Shown in pieces: positions 34,669-46,869 of a stretch of DNA of 64,000 bases (its first letter is position 1; each line of letters begins with the position of its first letter). The position numbers and the translations under genes are program-made. The notes under the pieces were generated by a model. That model searched no databases. It was not told the origin of the DNA and saw nothing but the letters and a program-made list of their open reading frames with translations. The DNA is from Phenylobacterium koreense. Lineage in GTDB: Bacteria; Pseudomonadota; Alphaproteobacteria; Caulobacterales; Caulobacteraceae. The stretch lies in assembly GCF_040545335.1 (NCBI RefSeq), contig NZ_JBEPLU010000001.1, positions 2,281,880 through 2,345,879 on the forward strand, in the 5' to 3' direction.

Positions 34669-35517
34669 ATGGATATCGGCCTTGCCAAAACCTTCCTGGA
34701 GATCGTCGCCACCGGGAGCTTCGTCGGGGCGGCCGAGCGGCTCCATCTGACTCAGACCGCTGTCAGCGCCCGCGTGCGCCTGCTGGAAGACCAGGTCGGT
34801 CGGCGACTGTTCGTGCGCAACCGGGCAGGCGCCCGGCTCACGCCTGCCGGCGACCGCTTCGTGCACCATGCCACCACCCTCGTGCAGGTCTGGGAGCGGG
34901 CGCGCCAACAGATCGCGCTGCCCCCGGGGCGGGCCAACCTCGTCGGGATCGGCGGCGAGTTCAGCCTGTGGAGCCCGCTGATGGAGGACTGGATGCTGTG
35001 GATGCGTGACCATCAGCCGGACGTCGCGGTTCGGGCCGAGGTGGGGAGCGTGTCCCAACTACTGGATCGCGTGCAGGACGGGTCGCTGGACGTTGCGGTG
35101 CTCTACAGTCCGCCGCAGCGGCCCGAACTGGTGCTCGAACTGCTGGCTGAAGAGAAGCTCGTGCTTGTCACGACAGCCAAGGATGGAGCTGTGCGGTCGG
35201 ACGACTACATCTTCGTCGATTGGGGCGAACCCTTCCGGACGAGCCACGCCACCGCCTTTCCGGAACTGGCCAATCCGGCGGTGGCGATTTCGCTCGGCCC
35301 TCTCGCCCTGAGCTATCTGCTCACCGTTGGCGGGGCAGGGTATTTCCGGCGCGCAGCGATCCTTCCCTATGTCGAAAGCGGGCAGGTCCGCCTTGTCGAG
35401 CGGGCGCCGGAGTTCGCCTATTCGATCTATGCCGTCTATTCGGCCCGAAGCGCGGCGGATCTGATCGCCACGGCGCGCGAGGGGCTAAGGGCCTGCGCCG
35501 CAGCCAGGCTGATCTAG
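34669..35517 (+). CDS. LysR-type transcriptional regulator
   Basis: 282 residues. N-terminal winged HTH (SFVGAAERLHLTQTAVSARV, about residues 18-37) and a substrate-binding domain from about 90 on. No redox cysteines in the OxyR positions are evident; the protein has a single cysteine, near its C-terminus. So although it is divergent from a peroxiredoxin, it is not a standard OxyR. Likely regulates the peroxiredoxin and itself. Confidence 0.9.
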   Translation: MDIGLAKTFLEIVATGSFVGAAERLHLTQTAVSARVRLLEDQVGRRLFVRNRAGARLTPAGDRFVHHATTLVQVWERARQQIALPPGRANLVGIGGEFSLWSPLMEDWMLWMRDHQPDVAVRAEVGSVSQLLDRVQDGSLDVAVLYSPPQRPELVLELLAEEKLVLVTTAKDGAVRSDDYIFVDWGEPFRTSHATAFPELANPAVAISLGPLALSYLLTVGGAGYFRRAAILPYVESGQVRLVERAPEFAYSIYAVYSARSAADLIATAREGLRACAAARLI

Positions 35518-35559
35518 AGCATTTTCTGAAGCGGGCGTCGGTTTGGTGTGGAAGGCGCC

Positions 35560-35994
35560 TTAATTTCTGAGCCGGTCCGTTTCCTCGCCGCGGCTGGCGG
35601 CGAGGCCGAGCTGAAGACTCTGGCCGATCATTTCCGACTTGGCGATGAACAACTCGGCCGCCGCTGGTGGGCAGACGGCGTGAGCAGTCTGAGCGAATAG
35701 ATGCAGCCAGCGTGCGAAATGCGTGCTGCGGATTTCGGGTATGCGCGCATGAGCGGCCATGGGCGAGCCCTTGAAGCGCCCGGTCATCAGTAGCACCGAG
35801 GACCAGAAGTCGCACATCTTCGCCAGGTGGCCGTCCCAATCGTCGATGGCCCGGTCGAAGATCGGGCCTAGCGCCGGATCGTGGCGGACTGTGGCGTAGA
35901 ACGTGTGGACCTGCCGGTGGATGACCTCCTCGGTGACGCCGACCTCGACGCCCGGGCCGATCCTTGGGGCCACGCCACGCGGGAGCTTCGCCAT
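35560..35994 (-). CDS. Group III truncated hemoglobin
   Basis: 144 residues from ATG 35994, which has GGAGA about seven bases upstream; a second ATG three bases earlier is too close to that site. The globin features are VIHRQVHTFYATVRHDPALG (B helix tyrosine), the acidic FDRAIDDWDGHLAKMCDFWS (E/F region) and the proximal histidine in STHFARWLHLF. Such proteins bind oxygen and NO. Divergent from a cytochrome oxidase subunit and close to an NsrR-type regulator, so a role in nitric-oxide or microaerobic response is likely. Confidence 0.88.
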   Translation of the reverse strand: MAKLPRGVAPRIGPGVEVGVTEEVIHRQVHTFYATVRHDPALGPIFDRAIDDWDGHLAKMCDFWSSVLLMTGRFKGSPMAAHARIPEIRSTHFARWLHLFAQTAHAVCPPAAAELFIAKSEMIGQSLQLGLAASRGEETDRLRN

Positions 35995-35999
35995 CATCG

Positions 36000-36060
36000 T
36001 CTCCTTTTTATAACCAGTATACGCAATATTGCTTAAGAGGCAAAAAAGAGTATGGAGAAT
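36000..36060. promoter_or_regulatory. AT-rich divergent promoter with palindrome GCAATATTGC
   Basis: The 90 bp between the hemoglobin and oxidase genes is AT-rich and contains a perfect 10-bp palindrome at 36023-36032, within ACCAGTATACGCAATATTGC followed by TTAAGAGG. Rrf2-family regulators bind AT-rich inverted repeats, and an NsrR-like gene lies two genes downstream. A shared operator is the natural reading; not proven. Confidence 0.45.
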
Positions 36061-36085
36061 GCATCTTTGGGCGGAGGACGACCAA

Positions 36086-37744
36086 ATGGACGATGTCGCC
36101 GGATCTGTGGGACAAGCGATCGGCACGGTGGAGGATGGAAGATCCGGGTTCGTCGCCCGATGGCTTTTCTCCACTAATCACAAGGATATAGGTGTCCTAT
36201 ACCTGATCTTCGCGATCATCGCCGGCGTGATCGGTGGGGCGTTGTCAGGACTGATGCGTTGGGAGCTCTACGAGCCCGGCCTGCAGATCTTCGCGGAAGG
36301 CTCATGGCTGTCCCAATTGGGCGTGTTCACCGGCAAACATGGCTTCAACGTAGCGGTCACGGGCCACGCGTTGGTCATGGTGTTCTTCGTCGTGATGCCG
36401 GCGCAGATGGGGGCTTTCGGAAACTACTTCGTCCCCTTGATGATCGGGGCGCCGGACATGGCGTTCCCGCGAATGAACAACATCTCCTTTTGGCTTCTGG
36501 TGGCCGCATTCAGCCTCCTGATGCTGTCGTTGTTCGTGGATGGAGGGCCAGGACTCGGCGCGGGCACCGGCTGGACGCTCTATCCTCCGCTGTCGACCAG
36601 CGGCCATCCCGGCCCCTCAGTGGATCTCGTCATCTTGTCGATCCACCTTGCAGGTGCGTCCTCGATTCTCGGGGCGATCAACTTCATCACCACGATCTTC
36701 AACATGCGCGCGCCCGGCATGACCCTGGGACGCATGCCGCTGTTTGCTTGGTCGGTGCTGATCACCGCCTTCATGCTGCTGACGACCCTGCCGGTCTTGG
36801 CCGGCGCGATCACGATGCTGCTCACCGACCGCAACTTCAACACCCACTTCTTCGATGCGGCCGGCGGCGGCGACCCGGTGATGTACCAGCACCTGTTCTG
36901 GTTCTTCGGTCACCCGGAAGTCTACATCATGATCCTGCCAGGCTTCGGCGTGATCAGCCATGTGGTGGCGACCTTCTCGAAGAAGCCGATCTTCGGTTAC
37001 ATGGGTATGGTCGCGGCCATGGCCGCCATCGCATTCCTCGGCTCGATCGTCTGGGCCCACCACATGTTCACGGTGGGGATGAGCCTCGGCCTGACCATCT
37101 ATTTCTCGGCCGCCTCGATGGTCATCGGGGTTCCGACCGGCATCAAGGTATTCTCTTGGGTCGCGACGATGTGGGGTGGTTCGGTTGAGTTCAAGGCGCC
37201 GATGCTATGGGCCATGGGCTTCATCTTCGTGTTCACCCTTGGGGGCGTCACGGGCATCGCCCTGGCCAGCGCCGGACTGGATAGGACCTTCCACGACACC
37301 TATTACGTCGTGGCGCACTTCCACTACGTGCTGTCGCTCGGCGCGATTTTCAGCATCTTCGCGGCCTTCTACTACTGGTTCGAGAAGATGTCGGGCCCGC
37401 AGTACAACGAAACCCTGGCGCGCATCCATTTCTGGGTGTTCTTCATCGGCACGAACCTGATCTTCTTTCCGCAGCACTTCCTGGGCATGCAGGGGATGCC
37501 CCGCCGCTATGCCGATTATCCGGAGGCTTTCACGCTGTGGAACAAGGTCTCTTCCATCGGATATGTGATCATGGCTGCGAGCATCGTCGTGTTCTTCGTG
37601 ACGGTCGCCGAGGCGTTCGCGCGCGGCCGACGCGGTCGCGCCAACCCCTGGGGCGAAGGGGCGACAACTCTGGAATGGACGTTGTCCTCGCCGCCGCCGT
37701 TCCACCAATTCGCCGAGTTGCCTCGGATCGGCGACCGCCATTGA
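36086..37744 (+). CDS. Solitary cytochrome c oxidase subunit I (aa3 type, second copy)
   Basis: 552 residues from ATG 36086 with GGAGG nine bases before; the frame is open to 36029 but lacks a better site. It has about 12 transmembrane helices. Heme and copper ligands are complete: TGHALVMVF, the CuB His-Tyr pair in [15 protein letters not shown] and VAHFHYVLS. No subunit II, III or assembly gene is adjacent. The full operon copy lies at 51809. Context (hemoglobin, NsrR) suggests an isoenzyme used under NO or low oxygen, sharing subunit II with the main oxidase. Confidence 0.93.
   Translation: MDDVAGSVGQAIGTVEDGRSGFVARWLFSTNHKDIGVLYLIFAIIAGVIGGALSGLMRWELYEPGLQIFAEGSWLSQLGVFTGKHGFNVAVTGHALVMVFFVVMPAQMGAFGNYFVPLMIGAPDMAFPRMNNISFWLLVAAFSLLMLSLFVDGGPGLGAGTGWTLYPPLSTSGHPGPSVDLVILSIHLAGASSILGAINFITTIFNMRAPGMTLGRMPLFAWSVLITAFMLLTTLPVLAGAITMLLTDRNFNTHFFDAAGGGDPVMYQHLFWFFGHPEVYIMILPGFGVISHVVATFSKKPIFGYMGMVAAMAAIAFLGSIVWAHHMFTVGMSLGLTIYFSAASMVIGVPTGIKVFSWVATMWGGSVEFKAPMLWAMGFIFVFTLGGVTGIALASAGLDRTFHDTYYVVAHFHYVLSLGAIFSIFAAFYYWFEKMSGPQYNETLARIHFWVFFIGTNLIFFPQHFLGMQGMPRRYADYPEAFTLWNKVSSIGYVIMAASIVVFFVTVAEAFARGRRGRANPWGEGATTLEWTLSSPPPFHQFAELPRIGDRH
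36798..36939 (+). repeat. 142-bp tract identical to 52512-52653 in ctaD
   Basis: The two oxidase subunit I genes differ at many silent sites elsewhere, but this 142-bp tract is identical, including all third codon positions. One mismatch later, 20 more bases match. It encodes the conserved region around the CuB His-Tyr motif. Confidence 0.9.
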
Positions 37745-37773
37745 TCTGAATGCCGCCATGTGGACGCCTTGAG

Positions 37774-37798
37774 GGGCGGGCGGATAAATGACCCGCCC
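37774..37798. other. GC-rich inverted repeat between oxidase and nsrR
   Basis: GGGCGGG (37774-37780) and CCCGCCC (37792-37798) are perfect 7-base arms around an 11-base loop with ATAAAT. It lies 20 bp before nsrR. With no T-run it may be a weak terminator or a stabilising hairpin of the oxidase mRNA. Confidence 0.4.
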
Positions 37799-37818
37799 TG
37801 CCAACGGATATCCGCGCC

Positions 37819-38262
37819 ATGCGTCTGACCGTCTACACCGACTACGCGCTCCGCGTGCTGATGTATGTCGCCGTCCGCCCCGAGCCCCTGCCGACGATTG
37901 GCGAGATCGCCGACAGCTATCAGATCTCGCGCAATCACCTGATGAAGGTGGTCTACGAGCTTGGCCAGGCCGGCTATCTCGACACGGTGCGAGGAAAGGG
38001 GGGCGGATTGCGGTTGGCCCGCTCGCCCGAGGAGATCAATCTTGGTCAGCTTGTTCGGCACACCGAACCGGACATGGCGCTAATGCCCTGCTTCGACCCG
38101 GTGAACGCCACTTGTGCGATCTCGCCGGTCTGTCGCCTCCGCCACGCGCTGGCTGAGGCCCAACTGGCGTTCCTGAACGTCCTCGACGGCTACACGCTCG
38201 CAGATCTTGTGGAGAATTCGGCGCCCTTGAAGGCGTTGTTGACCTCTGTGGCTTTGCGCTGA
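37819..38262 (+). CDS. nsrR: NsrR-like Rrf2-family regulator
   Basis: 147 residues: MRLTVYTDYALRVLMYVAVR, HTH DSYQISRNHLMKVVYELGQA (about 34-53), wing RGKGGGLRLA (about 57-66), and three cysteines near residues 93-105 (MPCFDP, ATCAI, PVCRL) that bind the Fe-S cluster. NsrR senses nitric oxide by loss of this cluster and derepresses NO-defence genes. It is placed 75 bp after the solitary oxidase gene, in line with control of the hemoglobin and oxidase pair. Confidence 0.88.
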   Translation: MRLTVYTDYALRVLMYVAVRPEPLPTIGEIADSYQISRNHLMKVVYELGQAGYLDTVRGKGGGLRLARSPEEINLGQLVRHTEPDMALMPCFDPVNATCAISPVCRLRHALAEAQLAFLNVLDGYTLADLVENSAPLKALLTSVALR

Positions 38263-41298
<3,036 letters not shown>

Positions 41299-41308
41299 CC
41301 CGACCTCG

Positions 41309-42079
41309 CTACTTGTTCAGCCGGCCTTGGGCGATGGCGTCGATCTCAAACCGGAAGAGGACGTCGGGGTCCGGCCTGTGGGCGTTCTCGGCGATTTCGT
41401 GTGGCGTGATCGTCTTGATGAGGTGGCGCATCACGTTGATCCGGGCGGTCTTCTTTTCGTCGGTGACGACGCAGACCCAGGGGCTCACCTCGGTGTGGGT
41501 GCGCGTCAGCATCTCGTCGCGCGCGGCGCTGTACTCGGCCCACTTTTCCTGAGCGACGTCGTCCATAGCGCTGACCTTGAGCGCTTTCAGCGGATCTTCC
41601 CGCCGATCCTTGAGGCGCTCGCGTTGCTCCTTGCGGCTGATGTCGAGCCAGATCTTCACGAGCTTGAGCCCGCTCTCCACCAGCATCATCTCGAAATGGG
41701 AGACGTCGCGCAGGAAGGTCTCCTGCTCGGCGGGTGTGGAAAAGCCCATGACTCGCTCGACGCCGGCCCGGTTGTACCACGAGCGGTTGAAGATCACGAC
41801 CTGACCGGCGCCGGGCAGGTGCGCCGCATAGCGCTGGAAATACCACTGGGTGATTTCCTGCTCCGTCGGCTTGGGCAGGGCGACCACGCGGGTCGCGCGG
41901 ACCGACATATGCTCGGTGATGCGTCGGATGACGCCGTCCTTCCCGGCGGCGTCCCGGCCCTCGAAGATAATCAACACCTTGTCGCCGCTGGTCATGGCGC
42001 GCTGCTGATACTTCACAAGGCTGAGCTGCAGATGGGCGAGCTCGGCCTCGTATTCGTCGTCATTGTCCGGCTTTGACAT
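41309..42079 (-). CDS. ppk2: Polyphosphate kinase 2
   Basis: 256 residues from ATG 42079 (MSKPDNDDEYEAELAHLQLS). Walker A FEGRDAAGKDG (about 40-50), then VALPKPTEQEITQWYFQRY (about 68-86) and Walker B/lid FNRSWYNRAGVERVMGF (about 97-113). It transfers phosphate between polyphosphate and nucleotides. Divergent from rsmE with a 49-bp gap that must hold both promoters. Downstream lies the YcaQ-like gene. Confidence 0.95.
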   Translation of the reverse strand: MSKPDNDDEYEAELAHLQLSLVKYQQRAMTSGDKVLIIFEGRDAAGKDGVIRRITEHMSVRATRVVALPKPTEQEITQWYFQRYAAHLPGAGQVVIFNRSWYNRAGVERVMGFSTPAEQETFLRDVSHFEMMLVESGLKLVKIWLDISRKEQRERLKDRREDPLKALKVSAMDDVAQEKWAEYSAARDEMLTRTHTEVSPWVCVVTDEKKTARINVMRHLIKTITPHEIAENAHRPDPDVLFRFEIDAIAQGRLNK

Positions 42080-42128
42080 GGCGTCGAGCCTAGTCCTGAT
42101 CAGCCGGTCGGCGCTAGAACCTCGTTCC

Positions 42129-42863
42129 ATGATCAGATTGTTCGTTTCCGCAGATCTCGCCCAGGGCGTGGCGCTCGCCCTTGATCATGGGCAAAGCCAC
42201 TATCTGACCTCCGTGATGCGGCGCGACGTCGGGGACGAGGTGCTGGTGTTCAACGGCCGTGACGGAGAGTGGCGCACCGCGATCGAGGTGGCGGGAAAGC
42301 GCGGCGTCATCCTGCGTCCGCTCGCCCTCGAACGTCCGCAGGCCTTCGGTCCGGACGTCGATCTCATCGTCGCCCTGGTCAAGCGCTCGCGGATCGAGAC
42401 GATCGTGGAAAAGGCCGCCGAACTGGGCGCGCGGCGGGTGCGCCTGGCGATCACCGAGCGGACCAACGCCGAGCGTACGCGGGTGGATCGCCTCAGCGCC
42501 ATCGCCGCCGAAGCCGCCGAGCAGACCGGCCGTCTGGACGTGCCGGAAATCATCGAGCCGGTGAAGCTGGGAAAGCTGATCGACGGCTGGGAGGCCTCGC
42601 GCCGGCTGCTGTTCTGCGACGAGGCGGGCGACGCCAGACCGGTGCTGGACGCCCTCGCAGGCGCGGCGTCGGCCCCCTGGGCCATCCTGATCGGGCCGGA
42701 AGGCGGATTTTCGCCGGCCGAGCGCGAGCGGTTGCGGAACCTTCCCTATGCGACGCCCGCTTCGCTTGGACCAAGGATCCTGCGGGCCGACACCGCCGCG
42801 ATCAGCGCGCTTACTCTTTGGCAAGCTGCGCAGGGCGATTGGCGAGGCCTTGAGGTTTCCTGA
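42129..42863 (+). CDS. rsmE: RsmE, 16S rRNA m3U1498 methyltransferase
   Basis: 244 residues from ATG 42129. N-terminal PUA-like domain (HYLTSVMRRDVGDEVLVFNG, about 24-43) and C-terminal SPOUT domain with the knot: ALVKRSRIETIVEKAAELGA (about 80-99), ERTNAERT, LIGPEGGFSPAERE (about 196-209) and LGPRILRADTA (about 220-230). It methylates U1498 of 16S rRNA. gshA follows about 70 bp later on the same strand. Confidence 0.96.
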   Translation: MIRLFVSADLAQGVALALDHGQSHYLTSVMRRDVGDEVLVFNGRDGEWRTAIEVAGKRGVILRPLALERPQAFGPDVDLIVALVKRSRIETIVEKAAELGARRVRLAITERTNAERTRVDRLSAIAAEAAEQTGRLDVPEIIEPVKLGKLIDGWEASRRLLFCDEAGDARPVLDALAGAASAPWAILIGPEGGFSPAERERLRNLPYATPASLGPRILRADTAAISALTLWQAAQGDWRGLEVS

Positions 42864-42931
42864 ATTGCGCCCAGGTGTCTGAACGGCGTAAAGATCGCGC
42901 CGCTTTGGCTGGACTGGGCTGGGAGAACGAG

Positions 42932-44290
42932 ATGGCCGGCGTCGTGACGGACGAACGACCCCTCACGCTGGAGGACCTGGTCCGCTGGTTTGAGGCGGGT
43001 GAGAAGCCCGCCAGCGAATGGCGCGTGGGGGCCGAACACGAGAAGTTCGTCTTCCGCCTGGGGACTTATGACCCGATCCCCTATGAGGGACCGGCCGGGA
43101 TCAAGGCGCTGCTTGAGGGCCTCACCCGCTTCGGGTGGAAGGGCGTCTATGAGGGCGAGCACATCATCGCCCTGGAGCGCGGCAAGGCCAATGTCAGCCT
43201 CGAGCCCGGCGGCCAGTTCGAGCTTTCCGGCGCGCCCCTCGAGACCATGCACGAGATCTGCGAGGAAACCGGCCAGCACCTCACCGAGGTGAAGGCCGTG
43301 GCCGACGAACTGGGGCTAGGCTTCCTGGGCCTCGGCTTCACGCCGATCTGGCGGCGCGACGAGATCCCGGTGATGCCCAAGGGCCGCTACAAGATCATGC
43401 GGGAATACATGCCGAAGGTCGGCAATCTCGGCCTCGACATGATGTTCCGCACCTGTACGGTCCAGGCGAACCTCGATTTCGCCTCCGAGGCGGACATGGT
43501 CGCCAAATTCCGTGCGAGCCTGGCCTTGCAGCCGATCGCGACCGCCCTGTTCGCCAACTCGCCCTTCATCGAGGGCAAGCCATCCGGCTTCCTGTCGAGC
43601 AGGGCCAATGTCTGGACCGACACCGATCCTGATCGGACGGGGATGCTGGATTTCGTCTTCGCCGACGGCTTCGGCTACGAGACCTACGCCAACTACGTCC
43701 TCGACGTGCCGATGTACTTCGCCAAGCGCGACGACAAGTACCTCGACCTCTCGGGCCGGTCCTTCCGCAAGTTCATGGCCGGTGAGCTGGCCGAGCTGCC
43801 GGGCGAACGCCCGACCATCAAGGACTGGGCCGACCATACGACCACCGCTTTCCCGGAGGTCCGCCTGAAGCAGTATCTGGAGATGCGCGGCGCCGACTCC
43901 GGCTCCTGGAGCCGGCTTTGCGCGCTTCCCGCGCTCTGGGCGGGCATCTTCTACGATCAGGCCGCCCTGGCGGCCGCCTGGGACCTCTGCAAGGACTGGC
44001 GGGTCGAGGACCACGAGCGGCTGCGGGCCGATGTCGCCCGCCTGGGCCTCAAGGCGCAAGTCAACGGCCGCAGCGTCCAGGATGTCGCCAAGGACATGGT
44101 CGCCATCGCCAGGCAAGGGCTCAAGAACCGCAACCGGCTCAGCGCCGGCATGGTGGACGAGAGCAACTATCTGAGCGAGCTTGAAGAGATCGCCGACAGC
44201 GGCCTGACGCCGGCCGAACGCCTGCTCGAACTCTATCACGGGCCATGGAAAGGCGACGTGCGGCGGGCCTTCGAGGACTTCGCCTACTGA
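42932..44290 (+). CDS. gshA: Glutamate-cysteine ligase
   Basis: 452 residues from ATG 42932 with GGGAGA upstream. It belongs to the GCS2/plant-like type common in alphaproteobacteria: EWRVGAEHEKFVF (about 28-40, metal and glutamate site), SLEPGGQFELSGAP (about 89-102), MMFRTCTVQANLDF (about 170-183). First step of glutathione synthesis. A longer open frame to 42875 has no good ribosome site. Downstream is the converging DUF427 gene. Confidence 0.95.
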   Translation: MAGVVTDERPLTLEDLVRWFEAGEKPASEWRVGAEHEKFVFRLGTYDPIPYEGPAGIKALLEGLTRFGWKGVYEGEHIIALERGKANVSLEPGGQFELSGAPLETMHEICEETGQHLTEVKAVADELGLGFLGLGFTPIWRRDEIPVMPKGRYKIMREYMPKVGNLGLDMMFRTCTVQANLDFASEADMVAKFRASLALQPIATALFANSPFIEGKPSGFLSSRANVWTDTDPDRTGMLDFVFADGFGYETYANYVLDVPMYFAKRDDKYLDLSGRSFRKFMAGELAELPGERPTIKDWADHTTTAFPEVRLKQYLEMRGADSGSWSRLCALPALWAGIFYDQAALAAAWDLCKDWRVEDHERLRADVARLGLKAQVNGRSVQDVAKDMVAIARQGLKNRNRLSAGMVDESNYLSELEEIADSGLTPAERLLELYHGPWKGDVRRAFEDFAY

Positions 44291-44297
44291 ATGGCGG

Positions 44298-44792
44298 TCA
44301 GACGACCCCTCCGTCGCGAGGGGCGCTGACATTCGGCGGCCAATGGTCGCGCTGGCTCGAGCCGGCGCCGCTGTCGGTATGCTGCACGATCTCGTCGATC
44401 GCCGCATGGGGATGACGCGGATCGGCCAGCTTGTCTTCCACGGCGTAGATCTCGACCTTGTCTGGATAGAAGGCCAGGCGGCTGCGGATCTGCTCCATGG
44501 CCGGATAGGGCTCTTCGTAGGTCCACACCGTGTTCTCGGCCATGCGGCCGTCCATCAGGAGCGTGTAGTACGAGGCCTCCCCCTTGTACGGGCAGTGGGT
44601 CTTGTGATCCGTCCGCGCCAGGTACTCCATCGAGACGTCGGCGCGGGGAAAGTAGACGACGGGGGGGTAGTCGGCTTCCTGCAGCACGAGAGCATCGCCG
44701 CTATCTGCGATCACGTGCTCTCCGTACATCACCCGCCAGTAGGTCTTCGCGGGCTTGATGTCGATCGGGTGGTCGGGGCCGGGGGTCAGCAT
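44298..44792 (-). CDS. DUF427 domain protein
   Basis: 164 residues from ATG 44792 (MLTPGPDHPIDIKPAKTYWR), which has AAGGAGA eight bases upstream; the frame is open to 44819. The family is a beta-rich domain with YFPRADVSMEYLARTDHKTH and CPYKGEASYYTL, conserved in DUF427 proteins. Function unknown; associated with stress or metabolism genes in many proteobacteria. Convergent with gshA. Confidence 0.9.
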   Translation of the reverse strand: MLTPGPDHPIDIKPAKTYWRVMYGEHVIADSGDALVLQEADYPPVVYFPRADVSMEYLARTDHKTHCPYKGEASYYTLLMDGRMAENTVWTYEEPYPAMEQIRSRLAFYPDKVEIYAVEDKLADPRHPHAAIDEIVQHTDSGAGSSQRDHWPPNVSAPRDGGVV

Positions 44793-44979
44793 GAAACGCG
44801 TCTCCTTCATCTGCTCCAACGTCCCAGACGGGCTCGGGCTCCCCGGAACGAGCTGGTGACGGGCGCCCGATTGCTTGTGCTTGGCCCGTCAGCGTGATCT
44901 TCTCCCGCCAAATCTGGCCGGTGGGGAGGAAACGTTCCCCGGAGAGAGCCGGCCGACAAGGAATCGGAACACCGCCCTC

Positions 44980-46821
44980 ATGAATATCGTAGTCCTATTG
45001 GGGATCGTCATTACCTTGGCGACAGGGATCCCCGTACTTCTGCAACTGCGAAAGCAGCATCCGCGCGGACTGATCATCCTGTTTTTCGCCGAGATGTGGG
45101 AGCGGTTCTCCTACTACGGGATGCGCGCCATCCTGATCTTCTACCTGACGCAGCATCTGCTGTTCGACGACGCCACGGCCGGCGCGCAGTACGGTTCCTA
45201 CACCAGCCTGGTCTACCTCCTGCCGCTGATCGGCGGCCTGCTGGCCGACCGTTACCTCGGAACGCGAAAGGCCGTGGCCTTCGGTGCGCTGCTGCTGGTC
45301 GCCGGCCACCTCACCATGGCCGTGGAGGGAACGCCGTCGACCCAGCAACTGGTCTATGGCGGCCAGAGGTACGAAGTGGTGGCCGAGGGCCGCATGGAAT
45401 CGCGCACGGTCCAGATCAAGGTCGACGACAGGCTCTACGACTTCGGTGCGCACAAGGACGGCGGCCTGGAGATCAAGGGCCTGGCTCCCGGCGGCGCGCT
45501 GCCGACCGTCCTGCCGAGCGGCAGCTTCTCCATGGAGAAGCAAAGTGATCCGTTCGGCGTGAACGCCTTCTACCTGGCGGTTTCGCTGATCATCATGGGC
45601 GTCGGCTTCCTGAAGCCGAACATTTCCACGATCGTCGGCCAGCTCTATCCGCAGGGCGACCCGCGCCGGGACGCCGGCTTCACCCTCTACTATTACGGCA
45701 TCAACCTCGGCGCTTTCTGGGCGTCCGTCCTCTGCGGCCTGCTAGGCCAGACCGTCGGCTGGTGGGCCGGCTTCGGCCTGGCCGGCGTCGGCATGGCGCT
45801 GGGCTGGGTGGTCTTCGTCCTCGGCAAGCCGCTGCTGCAGGGCAAGGGCGAGCCGCCCAATCCCGAACAGCTCAAAGCTCGCGTGGCCGGGCCGATCAAC
45901 CGCGAATGGCTGATCTACATCGCCGGCCTGTTGGGTGTCATTCCGGTCTGGCTGCTGGTGCAGAGCAACCAACTGGTCGGCTGGGCGCTGGGGATTTCCA
46001 CCATCGCTGCGATTATCTTCATCGCCTACTTCCTCATCGCCAAGTGCGGGAAGATCGAGCGTGAGCGGATGATGCTGGCCCTGGTGCTGATCTTCGGCTC
46101 GGTGGTGTTCTTCACCCTGTTCGAACAGGCGGGCACCTCGCTCAACCTGTTCGCCGCCCGCAACGTCGACCTGATGGGCATTTCGGCGGCTCAGACCCAG
46201 TCGTTCAACGCCGGCTTCATCCTGATCTTCGCGCCGATCTTCGCGGCCATGTGGGCCTGGCTCGGCGCGCGGCGGCGTGACCCAAATCCGGTCCTGAAGT
46301 TCGGCCTCGGCCTGCTGCAGGTCGGGCTGGGCTTCCTGGTCGTGGTCTGGGCCCAAGGTCTGGCGGACGCCAACTACCGCCTGCCGCTGATCATGCTGGC
46401 CCTGCTCTATATGCTGCACACCACCGGCGAGCTCTTCCTGTCGCCGGTCGGCCTTTCGGAGATCACCAAGCTTTCCGTGGCCTCGGTCGTGTCCTTCATG
46501 ATGGCGGTGTGGTTCCTCTCCTCCTCGATCGCCCAGTACGTCGGCGGCATCATCGCCGGCGCCATGGGAACCGAGACCGTGGGCGGGCAGGTGCTGGACC
46601 CGGCCGCGGCTCTGGCCACCTCGATCGACGGCTTCAACAAGCTCGGATGGGCCGGCGTCGGGGTTGGCGTGGTCTTCATCGTCCTCAGCGTCTTCATCAA
46701 GCACTGGGCGCACGGGGCCAACGATCCGGTACGCGCCCAGCCCGAGCCGATCGCACCGGTGCTCGACGGCGAGCGTGGGGCGGTCAGCCCAGCGGCCGTC
46801 CGGGCCGACCGGAAGAACTAA
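44980..46821 (+). CDS. POT-family proton-dependent peptide transporter
   Basis: 613 residues from ATG 44980, 12-14 transmembrane helices. It has the family E-x2-E-R-F motif (EMWERFSYYGMRAIL, about 33-47), GGLLADRYLG (about 84-93) and the PTR2 segment FTLYYYGINLG (about 233). A periplasmic or cytoplasmic insert of about 75 residues (115-190) lies between early helices. It takes up di- and tripeptides with protons. A strong terminator follows. Confidence 0.92.
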   Translation: MNIVVLLGIVITLATGIPVLLQLRKQHPRGLIILFFAEMWERFSYYGMRAILIFYLTQHLLFDDATAGAQYGSYTSLVYLLPLIGGLLADRYLGTRKAVAFGALLLVAGHLTMAVEGTPSTQQLVYGGQRYEVVAEGRMESRTVQIKVDDRLYDFGAHKDGGLEIKGLAPGGALPTVLPSGSFSMEKQSDPFGVNAFYLAVSLIIMGVGFLKPNISTIVGQLYPQGDPRRDAGFTLYYYGINLGAFWASVLCGLLGQTVGWWAGFGLAGVGMALGWVVFVLGKPLLQGKGEPPNPEQLKARVAGPINREWLIYIAGLLGVIPVWLLVQSNQLVGWALGISTIAAIIFIAYFLIAKCGKIERERMMLALVLIFGSVVFFTLFEQAGTSLNLFAARNVDLMGISAAQTQSFNAGFILIFAPIFAAMWAWLGARRRDPNPVLKFGLGLLQVGLGFLVVVWAQGLADANYRLPLIMLALLYMLHTTGELFLSPVGLSEITKLSVASVVSFMMAVWFLSSSIAQYVGGIIAGAMGTETVGGQVLDPAAALATSIDGFNKLGWAGVGVGVVFIVLSVFIKHWAHGANDPVRAQPEPIAPVLDGERGAVSPAAVRADRKN

Positions 46822-46828
46822 AGGCCAA

Positions 46829-46858
46829 GGCCGGACGTCTCAGGCGTCCGGCCTTTTT
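46829..46858. terminator. Rho-independent terminator
   Basis: GGCCGGACG (46829-46837) pairs perfectly with CGTCCGGCC (46845-46853), 7-base loop, followed by TTTTT. It ends the POT transporter gene and lies 12 bp before the end of the convergent receptor gene, on whose strand the hairpin is preceded by an A-tract only, so termination is mainly in the plus direction. Confidence 0.85.
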
Positions 46859-46869
46859 CTTGCCCGTCC

